Assembly: GCA_009823395.1 (NCBI GenBank)
Contig: CM020520.1
Coordinates: forward strand, 4,316,501-4,380,500
Reading direction: 5' to 3'
Source: Thamnaconus septentrionalis
Lineage: Eukaryota > Chordata > Actinopteri > Tetraodontiformes > Monacanthidae
Length of the DNA: 64,000 bases
Shown here: positions 63,103 through 64,000 of the stretch, piece by piece
Position numbering within the stretch: the stretch's first letter is position 1
How the letters are laid out: each line of letters opens with the position of its first letter
Made by a program: the position numbers and the translations under genes
The notes under the pieces: model-generated
Database searches by the model: none
Told to the model about the DNA's origin: nothing
Seen by the model: only the letters and a program-made list of their open reading frames with translations

Positions 63103-64000
63103 CAGCCACACTGGTCATTCAGTGTCCTGAGCCACTGCCCCCCCCACTGTTACTACTGCTGCTGCTGCTGGACTCGACTGCACTCGCTGCTGCTGCGGTC
63201 GCCTCCACATCAGCAGCGGCGCTGCTGCTGCAGCTGCAGCTGTGGCCACAGGTACATTCAACACGGCGGCCGAACCCCCAGCTGGCTCCCCGTCACGCCT
63301 CGGCCGGAGATCCCGCCTTCATCCCTGGGCGAGGGGGGGGGCTTCTCGGGGAAGTGAAGACTCCCGGGTGCACCAGCACCACCACCACCGCAGCCGCTAT
63401 CTGCAAAGCTCCGGCCGCTCCTGCCGTCGCCAGAGATGGTAAATCCGCAGGAGCTCGCCGCCACGCGCATAATCTCAGCGGCTCGCTCGCCGTTCTCACC
63501 CCCCCACTCCCTCCCCACTGTCTCTCCTTGATCGCCCCGAGAGTGCCGAGACCGACGCTGCAGGTGGTGAGGATGACTCCCAGTGAGAGTCAGGTGGCCG
63601 CGACGCCTCTTATCCTCGCATTTAAGCGCTGTTCTCCTCCTCCTGCTGCTCCTCCTCCTCCTCCTTCACTTCCTCCTGCTGCTGCGGCTCCTCAGCACTT
63701 TATCTGCACCAGCCTCTTGGCGGCTGCCTGCGAGCGACTCTCCTCCTTGTCCTAATGAGGCTGCTGCCTCTCAGGTGCTCTGAGCTCCAGCCTCCTCCTC
63801 CTCCTCCTCCTCCTCCTCCTCCTCCTCCCTTCCTCCCCCTCCTCACTGGCAGCACGTCAGTGTGTCCCGCACACTCCTCTCTCCCTCTCCTCCTCCTCCT
63901 TCGTCACTCCCCTCATCTATTCTCCCTCTGTTGCCCCTCGCAGTCTCTCCATCTGCTTCGCTGTGTCTCTGCGACGCTCCGTGCGTGTCCCATCACGTCG
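63103..64000 (-). promoter_or_regulatory. cacnb2: cacnb2 beta-2e 5' leader and promoter region
   Basis: CpG-rich, with CTG/CAG-rich (63150-63245) and CTC-rich stretches upstream of the beta-2e start codon. Long CTC/GAG tracts continue to the window edge. No TATA box or unambiguous start site. Open frames here are low-complexity shadows. Confidence 0.5.
63790..63829. repeat. (CTC)n homopurine/homopyrimidine triplet repeat
   Basis: About 13 CTC units within a wider polypyrimidine block (63630-63900), a potential triplex-forming tract in the cacnb2 promoter region. Confidence 0.92.

Overview
This is a gene-dense stretch of a ray-finned (teleost, probably percomorph-like) fish nuclear genome. 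The evidence is spliced vertebrate genes with short GT-AG introns, long CA/TG microsatellites, vertebrate poly(A) signals, a vertebrate tRNA-Arg and proteins that align end to end with known vertebrate families. There are no bacterial, viral or CRISPR features. Apart from tmem108, whose 5' end lies outside, every gene can be followed from start to stop exon by exon. Exon phases agree in every case except one nsun6 junction.

Layout, left to right. (1) 3.4-8.6 kb, + strand: last three coding exons of tmem108 (retrolinkin) and a long 3' UTR. (2) 9.3-12.9 kb, +: complete cdv3. (3) 12.9-22.9 kb: a gene-free repeat block holding a foldback DNA element, a 78-bp minisatellite with higher-order structure and CTCF-like cores, a KLF/octamer hairpin cluster, a 48-bp GC-box minisatellite, an array of 285-bp units each carrying two tRNA-like modules, and an AT microsatellite. 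(4) 23.0-24.4 kb, -: a two-exon GIMAP/AIG1-type GTPase gene. (5) 25.1-26.8 kb, -: chmp4c-type ESCRT-III gene, head to head with (6) zfand1, 27.4-29.6 kb, +. (7) A tRNA-Arg(CCG) gene, -, at 30.0 kb, divergent from (8) maf1, + (coding 32.2-35.1 kb), the repressor of the polymerase that transcribes tRNA genes. (9) arl5b, - (37.8-42.4 kb), tail to tail with maf1 and head to head with (10) nsun6, + (43.6-47.3 kb). (11) cacnb2, - (50.1-63.1 kb), encoding the beta-2e form of the calcium-channel beta-2 subunit, with its GC- and CTC-rich 5' leader at the right edge.

Neighbourhoods match human blocks from memory: tmem108/cdv3 (3q22), chmp4c/zfand1 (8q21) and arl5b/nsun6/cacnb2 (10p12). The genes do not form one pathway. 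Two pairs make functional sense: the tRNA gene beside maf1, and nsun6, a tRNA/mRNA m5C methyltransferase, divergent from arl5b. The most interesting signals are regulatory: TG/CA repeats hard against splice sites (nsun6 catalytic exon, cacnb2 first exon, arl5b exon 4), an RFX-CREB-NF-Y-like X1-X2-Y module between nsun6 and cacnb2, and the tRNA-like satellite array.
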